This document shows, in pieces, positions 46,613 through 59,200 of a DNA stretch of 64,000 nucleotides; position 1 is the first letter of the stretch; the number at the start of each line of letters is the position of its first letter. The stretch spans positions 2,081,501-2,145,500 of the forward strand of contig NZ_JAHREN010000001.1 in the NCBI RefSeq assembly GCF_019084075.1. The letters are read 5' to 3'. A program made the position numbers and the translations under genes. The notes under the pieces were generated by a model. The model was not told the DNA's origin and made no database searches. It saw only the letters and a program-made list of their open reading frames with translations. The DNA comes from Siccirubricoccus sp. G192 (GTDB lineage Bacteria > Pseudomonadota > Alphaproteobacteria > Acetobacterales > Acetobacteraceae).

Positions 46613-47545
46613 TCAATCCGCCCGAGGATGCGCCTTCCGCCAGGTGGCCAGCAGGGCGGTGGCATCCACCGCCGTATAGCGCTGGGTGGTGGAGAGGCTG
46701 GCATGGCCGAGCAATTCCTGGATGGAGCGCAGGTCGGCGCCGCCGCCCAGCAGATGCGTGGCGAAGGAATGCCGCAGCGCATGTGGCGTCGCATGTTCCG
46801 GCAGCCCGGCCAGGCGGCGGTAGTGCCGCAGGGAGCGCTGCGCCACCGCCGGGTCGAGCCGCGCCCCGCGGGCCCCCAGGAACAGCGGCTCGGCCGGGCT
46901 GGCACCGGGCCGCAGCCGCAGATAGGCGGCGATGGCGGCGCGCACCGCCGGCAGCACCGGCACCAGGCGCTGCTTGCCGCCCTTGCCGGTGACGCGGAGC
47001 GCGGCCGCCTCGCCCTCGGGCGGGGCGTCCCGCACATCCAGCGCCAGGGCCTCGCCCAGGCGCAGCCCGCAGCCATAGAGCAGGGTAAAGAGCGCCACGT
47101 CGCGTGCCGCCTGCAATGCCGGCAATTCGGCGTGGTTCGGGTCGTGGACGCTGCCGACCTCCGCCGCCACCTCCCGCGCCTGGGCGGGGGTGAGGGCGCG
47201 CGGCACCGGGGGTTTCAACCGCGGCCCGCGCATGCCGGCCAGCGCCACCGGCGGCAGCCCCTGCGCGCGGGCCAGCCAACGGAGGAAGCCGCGGATGGCG
47301 GCAAGCTGGCGGGCGCGGGTGGCGACCCCGGCGCCGGCGGCGGCGCGGGCGGCGAGGAAGCCGCGCAGATCCGCTGGCCGCAGCGCGCCCAGCGCCGCCA
47401 GGTCCGGCTCCCCGCCGAGATGCCCGGCGAGGAAGCCGAGGAAATCCGTGAGATCGGCGCCATAGGCCTCGACCGTATTGGTGGCCGCGCGGCGCTCCTT
47501 GGCGAGCCAGTCGAGATAGCGGGCGCGCGCCTCGGCCGCGGTCAT
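46613..47545 (-). CDS. xerC: Tyrosine recombinase XerC
   Basis: 310 residues, typical Xer length. N-terminal SAM-like core-binding domain (YLDWLAKERRAATNTVEAYG), catalytic domain with Arg in LLYGCGLRLGEALAL, the HxxR box in TPHALRHSFATHLL, LGHASLSTTQRYT with the nucleophilic tyrosine. The DUF484 neighbour upstream supports XerC rather than XerD, since the same pair occurs in gammaproteobacteria. It resolves chromosome dimers at dif. Start at ATG 47545 (MTAAEARARYLD). Confidence 0.88.
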   Translation of the reverse strand: MTAAEARARYLDWLAKERRAATNTVEAYGADLTDFLGFLAGHLGGEPDLAALGALRPADLRGFLAARAAAGAGVATRARQLAAIRGFLRWLARAQGLPPVALAGMRGPRLKPPVPRALTPAQAREVAAEVGSVHDPNHAELPALQAARDVALFTLLYGCGLRLGEALALDVRDAPPEGEAAALRVTGKGGKQRLVPVLPAVRAAIAAYLRLRPGASPAEPLFLGARGARLDPAVAQRSLRHYRRLAGLPEHATPHALRHSFATHLLGGGADLRSIQELLGHASLSTTQRYTAVDATALLATWRKAHPRAD

Positions 47546-47603
47546 CCCGGGGCGCGCCCATCCCGGCCCTTCCCCGCCCGGTGGGGGCAGGGCGGGGTCT
47601 GCA

Positions 47604-48281
47604 TTAGCGTGCCAGGGCCGCCGCCACGGCGCGGCCGAGGAAGGCGAGGGTGGCGGTGGCCTGCCGCGCCGGCAGCGCGCCGGGGTCGCGGGCGCCGATG
47701 ACGAGCAGGGTCGGGTGGCCGGTCCAGACCGGCACCCGCGCCAATGCATCGCGCGTGACCAGCGCTGCCGCCTCCTGGTGCAGCAGTTCGGTCTCGGTCA
47801 GGGTGTTGCGCACCAGCGCGTCCTTGCCGGGGCCGAGCAGCCGGGCGACCATGCCGCGCGGCAGCCGCACCACGCCACGCCGGTCCGGCACCTCGCCGAG
47901 CAGGGTGCAGGTCTCGATGCCGAGCAGGGCGGGCAGTTCCTGCGTCACCGTCTCCACCACGTCCTGGCAGCGCATCAGCGCCAGCACGGCCAGGCGGACG
48001 CGGATGGTGAGCCCATGCCCGGCGCGGCCGGCGGTGACGGCGGCATCCATCTCCGCTTCCAGGGAGCGGACGCGCCGGCGCTCGGCATGGAGCATCGCCG
48101 CCATGTGGTCGGCCAAGCGTTCGCCATGGATGCGCCGCGGCGGGTCGAGCAGGCGAAAGAGATCCGGCCGCTCCGCCAGGAAATCGGGATGCGCCTGGAG
48201 GAAGGCGGTCACCGCCTCCGGGGCGGGCAGCGCGGCGACGGCTTCGGCGAGGGGGCTCGGCCCGGTCTGGATTGCCTTCAC
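47604..48281 (-). CDS. DUF484 family protein
   Basis: 225 residues. N-terminal helical segment [19 protein letters not shown] typical of DUF484, coiled coil around 50-75, then a GAF-like domain ([18 protein letters not shown] onward). No established activity; the family travels with xerC. GTG start at 48281 overlaps the repaired transaldolase stop (GTGA), implying coupling. As the sequence stands, this frame is continuous with the C-terminal third of transaldolase, a false fusion caused by an extra base. Confidence 0.85.
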   Translation of the reverse strand: MKAIQTGPSPLAEAVAALPAPEAVTAFLQAHPDFLAERPDLFRLLDPPRRIHGERLADHMAAMLHAERRRVRSLEAEMDAAVTAGRAGHGLTIRVRLAVLALMRCQDVVETVTQELPALLGIETCTLLGEVPDRRGVVRLPRGMVARLLGPGKDALVRNTLTETELLHQEAAALVTRDALARVPVWTGHPTLLVIGARDPGALPARQATATLAFLGRAVAAALAR

Positions 48282-48936
48282 AGGATGCTCTGGCCCGTCT
48301 TGCGCCAATCGGCCAGGAAGGCGTCTAGCCCCCCTGTCGGTCAGCGGGTGTTTCAGGAGTTGGCGGATGACGCCGGGCGGCAGGGTGGCGACCTCGGCGC
48401 CGAGCTTGGCGGCCTCCACCAGATGCATGGGGTGACGGATGGACGCGACAAGGACTTCTGTCTTAAGATGCGGGTAATTACGGTATATTTTCAGGATGTC
48501 CGCAATCAATCCCATGCCATCGGTGGCGATATCGTCCAGCCTGCCGACGAAGGGCGAGATGAAGCTGGCGCCGGCCTTGGCCGCCAGCAGCGCCTGGGCG
48601 GCGGAGAAGCAGAGGGTGACATTCACCATGGTGCCCTCCGCCGAGAGCGCCCGGCAGGTCCGTAGCCCGGCTTCGGTCAGGGGGCACCTTCACCGCGACA
48701 TTGCTGGCGATGCCGCGGAGGAATTTGCCCTCGGCCAGCATGCCCTCATGATCCGTGGCGGTGACCTCGGCCGAGACCGGCCCGGGAGTGATGGCGCAGA
48801 TCTCGGCGATCACCTCCGCCATCCTGCGGCCGGACTTGGCGATCAGGCTGGGATTGGTGGTGACGCCGTCCACAAGACCGGCCTCGGCCAGGGAGCGGAT
48901 TTCCGATACCTCGGCGGTGTCCACGAAGAACTTCAT
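48278..48936 (-). CDS. tal: Transaldolase, small TalC/FSA type, two frameshifts
   Basis: Repaired length 218 residues, standard for the short transaldolases. Starts [20 protein letters not shown] and [13 protein letters not shown], the family opening; the Schiff-base lysine is in [14 protein letters not shown], recovered by removing one base from the G5 run at 48680-48684. [19 protein letters not shown] and [14 protein letters not shown] follow. A second extra base in the C6 run at 48329-48334 hides the true C-terminus [16 protein letters not shown]. Transfers dihydroxyacetone units in the pentose phosphate pathway, linking with rpe. Divergent from priA. Confidence 0.87.
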
Positions 48937-49032
48937 GACTGGGGACCTTGCTGGCCGCATCGATGCGGTTCGTTGCAGGTTTGTTCTTGTGCAGGATAGC
49001 CGATGGGTCAGGGTTCCGAAAAGCGCCGCGTC

Positions 49033-51244
49033 ATGAAAGACACGCCACGCGTTGCATCAGTGCCACGGGTCCGGGTTCTTTTGCCTCTCCCCCTCGCCGG
49101 AGCCTATGATTATCGCATTCCCCTGAATGTGCATCTGAATTTAGGTGAATTCGTCGCGGTTCCTCTCAACCAGAAGGAGATAACCGGCGTAGTGTGGGAT
49201 TTCGGCAACGGTGTTGCGGATGGCCCGGTGGTGCCGGATGCCCGGCTGCGGCCGGTACTCCAGGCCCTGCCCGCGCCGCCCATGACCGAAAGCCTGCGCC
49301 GTTTCGTCGATTGGGTGGCGAGCTACACGCTGAGCCCGCCCGGTGCCGTGCTGCGCATGGCGATGAGCGTCCCCGCGGCGCTGGAGCCCCCCGCCCAGCA
49401 GGCCGGCTGGACCCTGGCCGGGCCCGGCGGCAACAGCCAGCCGCGCCTTACCCCCGAACGCCGGCGCGTGCTGGCCGCCATGCAGCCCGGCCAGGTCCAT
49501 GCCGGCGCCCCGCTGGCCGAGGCGGCCGGCGTTTCCCTCGGCGTATTGCGTGGCATGGCGGATAACGGCCTGATCCGCCCCGCCCTGCTGCCCCATGCCC
49601 GCCGTTTCGCACCACCGGACCCCGACCACCCCGGCCCCGTGCTCGGCCCCGAACAGGCCCGCGCCGCTCGGGCGCTGGAGGAGAAGGTGGCGGCACGCGG
49701 CTTCGGCGTGACCCTGCTGACCGGCGTCACCGGCTCGGGCAAGACCGAGGTCTATCTGGACGCGGTCGCCGAATGCCTGCGCCAGGGCCGGCAGGCGCTG
49801 GTGCTGCTGCCGGAGATTGCGCTCTCCGCCCAGTGGCTGGACCGGTTCCGGGCGCGGTTCGGCGTGGCGCCCGCGCTTTGGCATTCCGAGGTGGGCTCCC
49901 GCACCCGGCGCGACACCTGGCGGGCGGTCGCCGCCGGCGAGGTCAGCGTGCTGGTCGGCGCCCGCAGCGCCCTGTTCCTGCCCTTCCCCGATCTCGGCCT
50001 GGTGGTGGTGGATGAGGAGCACGAAACCGCCTTCAAGCAGGAGGAAGGCGTGGTCTACCACGCCCGCGACATGGCCGTGGTGCGCGCCCGGCTGGCCGGG
50101 GCGGCCTGCGTCCTGGTCTCCGCCACGCCTTCCCTGGAGACGCTGACCAATGTGGAGGCCGGGCGCTACGAGGCGGTGCATCTGCCGCAGCGCCATGGCG
50201 GCGCCAGCCTGCCGGCGGTGGAGACGCTGGACCTCCGCCGCACGCCCCCCCGAGCGCGGCCGCTTCCTGGCGCCGCCGCTGGTCGAGGCGGTGGCGGCGA
50301 CCCTGGCGCGTGGCGAGCAGGCGATGCTGTTCCTGAACCGCCGGGGCTATGCGCCGCTGACCCTCTGCCGCCATTGCGGCCACCGGATGCGCTGCCCGAA
50401 CTGCACGGCCTGGCTGGTGGAGCACCGGGCGCAGCGGCGCCTCACCTGCCACCATTGCGGCCATGCCGAGCCGCCCCCCGCCGAATGCCCGGAATGCGCC
50501 ACGCCCAATTGCCTGACGCCGGTCGGCCCCGGGGTGGAGCGCATCCTGGAAGAAGCCAAGGCGCTCTGGCCGGAAGCGCGGCTGCTGGTCATGGCCTCCG
50601 ACACCATGCCGGGCCCGGCGGCGGCGGCGGCGGCGGCGCAGGCGATCCAGGACCGCGAGGTGGACCTCATCATCGGCACCCAGATCGTCGCCAAGGGCTG
50701 GCACTTCCCGCACCTGACGCTGGTCGGCGTGGTCGATGCCGATCTTGGCCTGGCGGGCGGCGATCTCCGCGCCGCCGAGCGCACGGTGCAATTGCTGCAC
50801 CAGGTGGCCGGCCGCGCCGGCCGCGCCGAGGCGCCGGGGCGGGTGCTGCTGCAGACCTTCAGCCCCGACCATCCGGTAATGCAGGCGCTGGTCTCCGGTG
50901 ACCTCGATGCCTTCATGCAGGAGGAGGCGGCGATGCGCCGGCCCGGCGGCTGGCCGCCCTTCGGCCGGCTGGCGGCGCTGATCGTGAGTTCCGAGGATGA
51001 GCGGGAGGCCGACCGCACCGCGCGCGACCTCGGCCTGGCAGCGCCGGGCGGGGAGGGGGTGCAGGTGCTCGGCCCGGCCCCGGCGCCCTTGGCCCTGCTG
51101 CGCGGCCGGCACCGGCGGCGCCTGCTGCTGAAGACCCGCCGCGACATCGCGGTGCAGCCGATGCTGCGGGAGTGGCTGGCGCGGGTGGAGGTGCCGAACA
51201 GCGTGCGGGTGCAGGTGGATGTGGACCCGGTGGGGTTCCTGTGA
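49033..51244 (+). CDS. priA: Primosomal replication protein N' (PriA helicase), frameshifted
   Basis: 736 residues after repair. N-terminal DNA-binding domain ([17 protein letters not shown]), Walker [19 protein letters not shown], Walker [17 protein letters not shown], zinc ligands [13 protein letters not shown] and CHHCGHAE with [10 protein letters not shown], helicase motif [12 protein letters not shown] and [14 protein letters not shown]. The frame changes in a C7 run (50245-50251); with six [19 protein letters not shown] is continuous. A C6 run at 50474-50479 in the same gene is intact. Restarts stalled replication forks. The start ATG 49033 (MKDTPRVAS) is likely. Confidence 0.92.
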
Positions 51245-51273
51245 GTTATCCTCCCGCCCGGAGCCGATTGCCG

Positions 51274-51753
51274 ATGCCCGACGACCTCTACCACCGCGAC
51301 ATCCTCGCTTGGTCCAAGGCCCAGGCCAGCCGCCTGCGCCGGATCGCGGCCGGCGAGCGGGTGAATGACGTGGACTGGGAGCATGTGATCGAGGAGGTCG
51401 AGGATGTGGGCCGAAGCGAACTGAAGACGGTGCGCAGCCATTTCCAGAATGCAATGCTGCATGCCCTGAAGGTGCTGGCCTGGCCGGAGCATTCGGCGCG
51501 ACGGAAATGGCGGAACGAGATCACCAGCTTCCTCGGCCAGGCCCGCAACCGCTTCGAGCCGGGGATGGCGCAGCACCTCGACCTGGAGGACCTCTACGCG
51601 GAGGCGCTGGCCCTCCTGCATGACCTCGATATGCGCGCGCCGCCTGCCCCATTGCCGGACAGGATCACCCTGGCCCCGGCTGAGATCGCCAGCCGTGGCT
51701 TCGGCGCCGAGGATCTCCTGGCCCGCATCCGCGCCGCCCTGCCACCAGCCTGA
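51274..51753 (+). CDS. DUF29 domain-containing protein
   Basis: 159 residues. The DUF29 pattern is clear: LYHRDILAWSKAQASRLRR, VDWEHVIEEVEDVGRSE, HFQNAMLHALKVLAWPE and the C-terminal LLARIRAALP. All-helical, often encoded in several copies in Acetobacteraceae and cyanobacteria, function unknown. It starts 29 bp after priA and converges with an MFS gene. Confidence 0.85.
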   Translation: MPDDLYHRDILAWSKAQASRLRRIAAGERVNDVDWEHVIEEVEDVGRSELKTVRSHFQNAMLHALKVLAWPEHSARRKWRNEITSFLGQARNRFEPGMAQHLDLEDLYAEALALLHDLDMRAPPAPLPDRITLAPAEIASRGFGAEDLLARIRAALPPA

Positions 51754-51771
51754 GCGGCCACTACAATTCTG

Positions 51772-52978
51772 CTACCCCCGCCGTCCGGCCGCCAGCACCG
51801 CCGCCGCCGCCAGTTGCAGCAGGCCGGCCGCGACAGGCGGCGCGGAGGGGCCGAAGACCTCCAGCAGCGTCCCGAAGACCCCGGGGCCGAAGGCATAGAA
51901 AGCCTGGTTCACCGCCGTGACCATGGCCACCACCCCCGCCACCTGCTCGGCCGGCCATTCGCTCTGCGCGATCAGCGGAGGCAGCGACAGCAGGTTGCCG
52001 ATGCCGAGCCCGAACAGCACGGCACCGAGCAGCAGCAGGGGGGCGGAAGCCCCCGCCGCCAGCGCCAGGATCGCCGTCCCCACCGCCTGCATCAGGAAGT
52101 TCAGCACCCCCACCAGCCGCCGGTCCATGCCCACCGGCAGCAGGGTGCCGACCACGGTGCGACCGATGATGGCGCAGGCGGTGGTGAGGCTCATCGCCAG
52201 CCCCGCCCCCTCCTGGCCGAGTGCCGGCACCATGATCGAGAACAGCGTGGTCAGCAGCCCCATCTGCGCCGTGAGGCCGAGGGCGAAGGCCATGGACAGG
52301 CTGCGGAAGGCCCTTTGCCGCCGGAGTGGCAGGGGTGGCCGCGCGGCCGGGCGGGGCGGCGGCGGCGCCCCGGCCCCATCGGGATGCAGGCCCATGGACC
52401 CGGGTGTCGGCCCGAACCAGCGCCCGGCCATGGGCCAGGTGACCAGCAGGGTCGCCGCCGCCACCGCCAGGGTCGCGCCCGCGAAGCCGAGGCCGCCGAT
52501 CAGCAGGGCCCAGACCGGCAGGAACACCACCCCGCCGGCGCTGGCGCCGTTATAGGCCATGGCCAGCGCCGCCGGGCGGCGGCGGTCGAACCAGGGGGGC
52601 GACCAGGGCATTGATCGCGGCGCCGCTGGTCACCGCCCAGCCGCAGGCGGTCAGCAGCGCCGCCGGCACCAAGTGCCAGGGCGCCGCGGCGAAGCCCCAG
52701 CCCAGCACCCCCACCGAGCAGGCCAGCATCCCCGCCCGGGTCACCGGAACCAGGCCGAATCGCCGGTGCAGCGCCGGCAGCCAGACCACCAGCGCGGCGC
52801 TGGCCAGGAAATGCAGGGTGATGGCGGCGGAGATGAGGCTGAGCGACCAGCCCTCCCGCGCATGCAGGGCATGCAGGAAAACCGAAGGCCCATAGAAATT
52901 GATTCCCCAGGAGAACAGCGCCAGCACGAAGGCGGCCGCCACCACCTGCCAGCCGAAAAACCCCTCGCACCGCCGCAT
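51772..52978 (-). CDS. MFS transporter (monocarboxylate/oxalate-formate type), frameshifted
   Basis: 401 residues after repair, twelve hydrophobic segments. N-terminal half FFGWQVVAAAFVLALFSWG and YGPSVFLHALHAREGWSLS resembles the monocarboxylate porter/OFA group. Removing one base from the G6 run at 52594-52599 changes the dead-end VAPLVRPPPP into VAPWFDRRRPAALAMAYNG, the MFS loop motif before TM5, and links to the C-terminal half ending in AAVLAAGRRG. Substrate unknown. Convergent with the DUF29 gene, divergent from the ATP synthase operon. Confidence 0.75.
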
Positions 52979-53174
52979 GCATCCCCCCGGGCTTCCCGGC
53001 CAACCTAACCCAGGCTTTGGCGGAATCCCTTCGCGGCCCGGCGAATTGTTCGGGGCCGGCTCGGTTGCGGGGGCGTGAACCCTATGGTAAGGCCGCGCCG
53101 CCATCCGGGGACGCCTGCGTCCGCGGCATGGATCCGCGCTCACCACGCCAACAGGAACAGGACCGGGACTGCCC

Positions 53175-53789
53175 GTGGCCTCCGCCGAGACCGTCGCCTC
53201 CGCCTCGCCCCATGTGCCCAGCTCCAGCGGCATCGCCAAGCGCTATGCGCTGGCCCTGCTGGCCCTTGCCGATGACAAGCGCCAAGGGGGACCAAATCAG
53301 GATCCGGGCAGCACGGACCGTATCGCCGCCGATCTGGACCGGCTTTTCGCGCTGTGGCGCGACGATGCGCCCTTCCGCGCCTTCGTCGCCGACCCGCGGC
53401 TCGATGCCGTCGCTCAGCGCAAGGGGGCCTTCGCGGTGCTCGACCGCGCAGGCATCGGCGGCGAGGTCCGCAACCTGGTCGGCGTGCTGATCGCCAACCG
53501 GCGGCTCGCGCAATTGCCGCAGGTGGCGCAGGCCTTCGGCGACCAGCTCGCGGTGCGCCGCGGCCAGCAGGCCGCCACGGTGATCAGCGCGCATCCCTTG
53601 TCCGGCACGCAGCGCACGCAGCTCGCGGCGCGGCTGACGGAAGCCGGCTATTCCGGCGTCAAGCTTTCGGAGCAGGTGGATCCTTCGATCCTCGGCGGGC
53701 TGATCGTGCGGATCGGCTCCCGGCTCTATGACAATTCGATCAAGTCCAAGCTGCAGCGCCTGCAGTATGTGATGAAGGGGGCCGCCTGA
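53175..53789 (+). CDS. atpH: ATP synthase F1 subunit delta
   Basis: 204 residues, GTG start ([16 protein letters not shown]). Peripheral stalk/[21 protein letters not shown] at the N-terminus and [20 protein letters not shown] at the C-terminus are family signatures. First gene of atpHAGDC; the F0 genes are elsewhere, as usual in alphaproteobacteria. The 196-bp gap before it (52979-53174) should hold the operon promoter, but I cannot pick convincing hexamers. Only one base separates it from atpA. Confidence 0.94.
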   Translation: MASAETVASASPHVPSSSGIAKRYALALLALADDKRQGGPNQDPGSTDRIAADLDRLFALWRDDAPFRAFVADPRLDAVAQRKGAFAVLDRAGIGGEVRNLVGVLIANRRLAQLPQVAQAFGDQLAVRRGQQAATVISAHPLSGTQRTQLAARLTEAGYSGVKLSEQVDPSILGGLIVRIGSRLYDNSIKSKLQRLQYVMKGAA

Positions 53790-53790
53790 C

Positions 53791-55326
53791 ATGGACATCC
53801 GTCCCGCCGAGATCTCTGAGATCCTCAAGCAGCAGATCGCCGGCTTCGACGCCGATGCGAATGTGGCCGAGGTCGGCACCGTGCTGACCGTGGGCGACGG
53901 CATCGCCCGCGTCTATGGCCTGCAGAACGTCATGGCCGGGGAGATGGTGGAATTCCCCGGCGCCGGCGTCCGCGGCATGGCGCTGAACCTCGAAACCGAC
54001 AATGTCGGCATCGTGATCTTCGGCAGCGACCGTGACGTCAAGGAAGGCGACACGGTGCAGCGCACCGGCGGCATCGTGGACGTGCCGACCGGCCGTGGCC
54101 TGCTCGGCCGCGTGGTCGATGGCCTCGGCAACCCGATCGACGGCAAGGGGCCGCTCACCGATGTCGTGCGCAAGCGCGTCGAGGTGAAGGCGCCGGGCAT
54201 CATTCCGCGCAAGTCGGTGCATGAGCCGATGCAGACCGGCATCAAGGCGATCGACGCCCTGATCCCGATCGGCCGCGGCCAGCGCGAGCTGGTGATCGGC
54301 GATCGCCAGACCGGCAAGACCGCCGTCATCATGGACACCATCATCAACCAGAAGGGCATCAATGCCTCTGGCGATGAGTCCAAGAAACTCTATTGCATCT
54401 ATGTGGCGATCGGCCAGAAGCGCTCCACCGTGGCGCAGCTGGTGAAGACGCTGGAAGAGAACGGCGCGCTGGAATATTCCATCGTCGTCGCCGCCACCGC
54501 CTCCGACCCGGCGCCGATGCAGTTCCTGGCGCCCTATACCGGCTGCACCATGGGCGAGTTCTTCCGTGATGGCGGCATGCATGCCGTCATCTTCTACGAT
54601 GATCTGTCCAAGCAGGCCGTCGCCTATCGCCAGATGTCGCTGCTGCTGCGCCGTCCGCCGGGCCGCGAGGCCTATCCGGGCGACGTCTTCTACCTGCATT
54701 CGCGCCTGCTCGAGCGCGCGGCGAAGATGAACGACGATTTCGGCAATGGCTCGCTGACCGCCCTGCCGGTGATCGAGACCCAGGCCGGCGACGTCTCCGC
54801 CTATATCCCGACCAATGTCATCTCCATCACCGATGGCCAGATCTTCCTGGAGACGGAGCTCTTCTACAAGGGCATCCGCCCCGCGGTGAATGTCGGCATC
54901 AGCGTCTCCCGCGTCGGCTCCGCCGCGCAGATCAAGGCGATGAAGCAGGTGGCCGGGCGCATCAAGCTGGAGCTGGCGCAGTACCGCGAGATGGCGGCCT
55001 TCGCGCAGTTCGCCTCCGACCTCGACGCCTCCACCCAGGCGCTGCTGGCGCGCGGCGCGCGGCTGACCGAGCTGCTGAAGCAGCCGCAGTACAAGCCGGT
55101 GCCGGTGGAGGACCAAGTGGTGGCGATCTTCGCCGGCACCCGCGGCTACCTCGACCGGATCGAGGTGTCGCAGGTGGGCGAGTTCGAGCGGCGCATGCTG
55201 TCGGAGCTGAAGGCGACGCAGCCGGCCATCATCGACGCGATCCGTACCGACCGCGAGATCAAGAAGGAGACCGAGACGAAGCTCGTCGCCTTCCTCGACG
55301 GTTTCGCCAAGTCCTTCGCGGCCTGA
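53791..55326 (+). CDS. atpA: ATP synthase F1 subunit alpha
   Basis: 511 residues, full length. Non-catalytic nucleotide-binding subunit: P-loop [18 protein letters not shown], signature [17 protein letters not shown] with the arginine finger in SVSRVGS, and the start [16 protein letters not shown]. Reading frame undisturbed over 1.5 kb, in contrast to neighbouring regions. Confidence 0.98.
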   Translation: MDIRPAEISEILKQQIAGFDADANVAEVGTVLTVGDGIARVYGLQNVMAGEMVEFPGAGVRGMALNLETDNVGIVIFGSDRDVKEGDTVQRTGGIVDVPTGRGLLGRVVDGLGNPIDGKGPLTDVVRKRVEVKAPGIIPRKSVHEPMQTGIKAIDALIPIGRGQRELVIGDRQTGKTAVIMDTIINQKGINASGDESKKLYCIYVAIGQKRSTVAQLVKTLEENGALEYSIVVAATASDPAPMQFLAPYTGCTMGEFFRDGGMHAVIFYDDLSKQAVAYRQMSLLLRRPPGREAYPGDVFYLHSRLLERAAKMNDDFGNGSLTALPVIETQAGDVSAYIPTNVISITDGQIFLETELFYKGIRPAVNVGISVSRVGSAAQIKAMKQVAGRIKLELAQYREMAAFAQFASDLDASTQALLARGARLTELLKQPQYKPVPVEDQVVAIFAGTRGYLDRIEVSQVGEFERRMLSELKATQPAIIDAIRTDREIKKETETKLVAFLDGFAKSFAA

Positions 55327-55349
55327 TCGCGGCTTAGGAAACAGCGGTC

Positions 55350-57682
<2,333 letters not shown>

Positions 57683-57704
57683 GGCCGCAGGCGGGAGCCC
57701 CCTC

Positions 57705-58118
57705 ATGGCAACCTTCCAGCTCGAACTCGTCTCGCCGGAGCGGCTGCTGCTCGCGCGCCAGGTGGAGATGGCGACCATCCCCGCCGTGGAAGGCGAGATG
57801 GGCGTCCTGCCCGGCCACTCGCCAATGATCGTCGCGCTGCGCGGCGGCGTCATCCGGGTGCGGGAGAATGGCGCGGAGAGCGAGCGGCTCTTCGTCGCCG
57901 GCGGCTTCGCCGAAGTGGCGCCGGACCGCTGCACCGTGCTGGCCGATGAGGTCACACCGGTCGCCAGCCTCTCCCGTGCCGAGGCGGAGCGCCGCCTGGC
58001 CGAGGCCGAGGCGGCGATGGCCGGCATCACGGGCGAGGACCCGGCGGAGCGGCGCGACGCCGCCCTGGCCCGGGTGCTCTCCATGCGGGCCATGCGCGAC
58101 GCGGCCGAGGCCGCTTAG
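57705..58118 (+). CDS. atpC: ATP synthase F1 subunit epsilon
   Basis: 137 residues. N-terminal beta sandwich TFQLELVSPERLLLARQVEM with EGEMGVLPGHSPMIVALRGG; C-terminal helical hairpin SRAEAERRLAEAEAAM and RVLSMRAMRDAAEAA. 22 bp after atpD and last gene of the operon; a strong hairpin 118 bp downstream probably ends the transcript. Confidence 0.95.
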   Translation: MATFQLELVSPERLLLARQVEMATIPAVEGEMGVLPGHSPMIVALRGGVIRVRENGAESERLFVAGGFAEVAPDRCTVLADEVTPVASLSRAEAERRLAEAEAAMAGITGEDPAERRDAALARVLSMRAMRDAAEAA

Positions 58119-58235
58119 GAAACCTTCCGGGCTGCGGCCCGGCCGCCGCGCTTCCGGGCATGGCGGAGGGGCAACGCCTGTCGCTTTTCTGCCATGCGGC
58201 GCCGTGGCCGCCGGGCAACACTGCTTGATTCCCAG

Positions 58236-58269
58236 CGCCGCCCGCCGAACATTGCCTCGGCGGGCGGCG
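58236..58269. terminator. 13-bp perfect hairpin downstream of the ATP synthase operon
   Basis: CGCCGCCCGCCGA (58236-58248) pairs exactly with TCGGCGGGCGGCG (58257-58269) around ACATTGCC. No long T-tract follows (TTGCCG), so termination may need Rho, or the hairpin may protect the 3' end of the atp mRNA. It lies in the 202-bp gap before the ferritin-like gene; no coding frame is supported in that gap. Confidence 0.6.
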
Positions 58270-58320
58270 TTGCCGCATTGGCGCCACGGAGTCGGGCCGG
58301 CAAGGGAGCCGCGGGATAAT

Positions 58321-59181
58321 ATGAAACATTGGCGCATCGAGCAGGTGGCCTGGGACCGCTTCGATCCGTCGAAAGTGGACCCGGAGATCGTGCCGCTGGT
58401 GAAGGCCGCGGCGATGGTCGAACGCAATGGCGGCGACTATGCGCTGTATCTGAACCGGGTCTTCGCCGATGATCCGGTATTCCAGCAGGCCGCCGACTAC
58501 TGGTCGGTGGAGGAGATCCAGCATGGCGACGCGCTCGGCCAATGGGCCTCGCTGGCCGATCCCGGCTGGGACTATGCGGAATGTTTCGAACGCTACCGCG
58601 CCGGCTACAGGATCGACATCAACGCCGATGCCTCCATCCGCGGCAGCCGCACTGGCGAGCTGATCGCCCGCTGCATGGTGGAAACCGGCACCAGCAGCTA
58701 TTACACGGCGCTGGCCGAGGCCACCGAGGAGCCGGTGCTGCAGCAGGTCTGCCGGTTGATCGCGGCGGATGAATTCCGCCACTTCAAGCTCTTCTACGAC
58801 CACCTGAAGCGCTATCTGGCGCGGGAGAATCTCACTTTCCTGCAACGCCTGCGCGTCGCCGCCGGGCGGATCGGCGAATCCGAGGATGACGAACTCGCCT
58901 TCGCCTTCCATTGCAGCAATGAGGATCCGACGCTGGGCTACGACCACGACCGCTGCATCGCGGGCTATATGGGTCGCGCCATGGGCTTCTATCGCTACCG
59001 CCATATCGAGCGGGGCATGGGCATGGTCTTCAAGTCGGTGGGACTGGAGCCGCGCGGCCGGCTTTCCGATCTCGCCGCGCGGGGCGCCTGGCGGCTGCTG
59101 TGCTGGCGCCGGGACCGGTTCCGCAACACGCTGCTCCGCCAGGCCGCGCCCGCCGCGGCTGACCTGGCGCGGGCGGCCTGA
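58321..59181 (+). CDS. Ferritin-like di-iron protein of unknown function
   Basis: 286 residues. Two ExxH-type motifs spaced as in ferritin-like di-iron proteins: WSVEEIQHGDALGQW (about residue 60-74) and IAADEFRHFKLFYDH (about 144-158); further acidic residues in AAMVERNGGDYALYLN and RCMVETGTSSYYTAL complete a four-helix site. The C-terminal third is basic and includes RGAWRLLCWRRDRFRN. No signal peptide. It resembles rubrerythrin/desaturase-like proteins rather than iron-storage ferritins. It lies between the ATP synthase operon and a GH10 gene with no shared function evident. An oxidase or hydroxylase activity is possible. Confidence 0.75.
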   Translation: MKHWRIEQVAWDRFDPSKVDPEIVPLVKAAAMVERNGGDYALYLNRVFADDPVFQQAADYWSVEEIQHGDALGQWASLADPGWDYAECFERYRAGYRIDINADASIRGSRTGELIARCMVETGTSSYYTALAEATEEPVLQQVCRLIAADEFRHFKLFYDHLKRYLARENLTFLQRLRVAAGRIGESEDDELAFAFHCSNEDPTLGYDHDRCIAGYMGRAMGFYRYRHIERGMGMVFKSVGLEPRGRLSDLAARGAWRLLCWRRDRFRNTLLRQAAPAAADLARAA

Positions 59182-59200
59182 CGGCGCCCAGGGAATAGGC

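Noticed and set aside
47604..48629. Apparent fusion of a transaldolase C-terminal part with a DUF484 protein
   Set aside because: The fusion exists only because of one extra base at 48329-48334. Removing it restores both the transaldolase C-terminus with its stop and a GTG start for DUF484.
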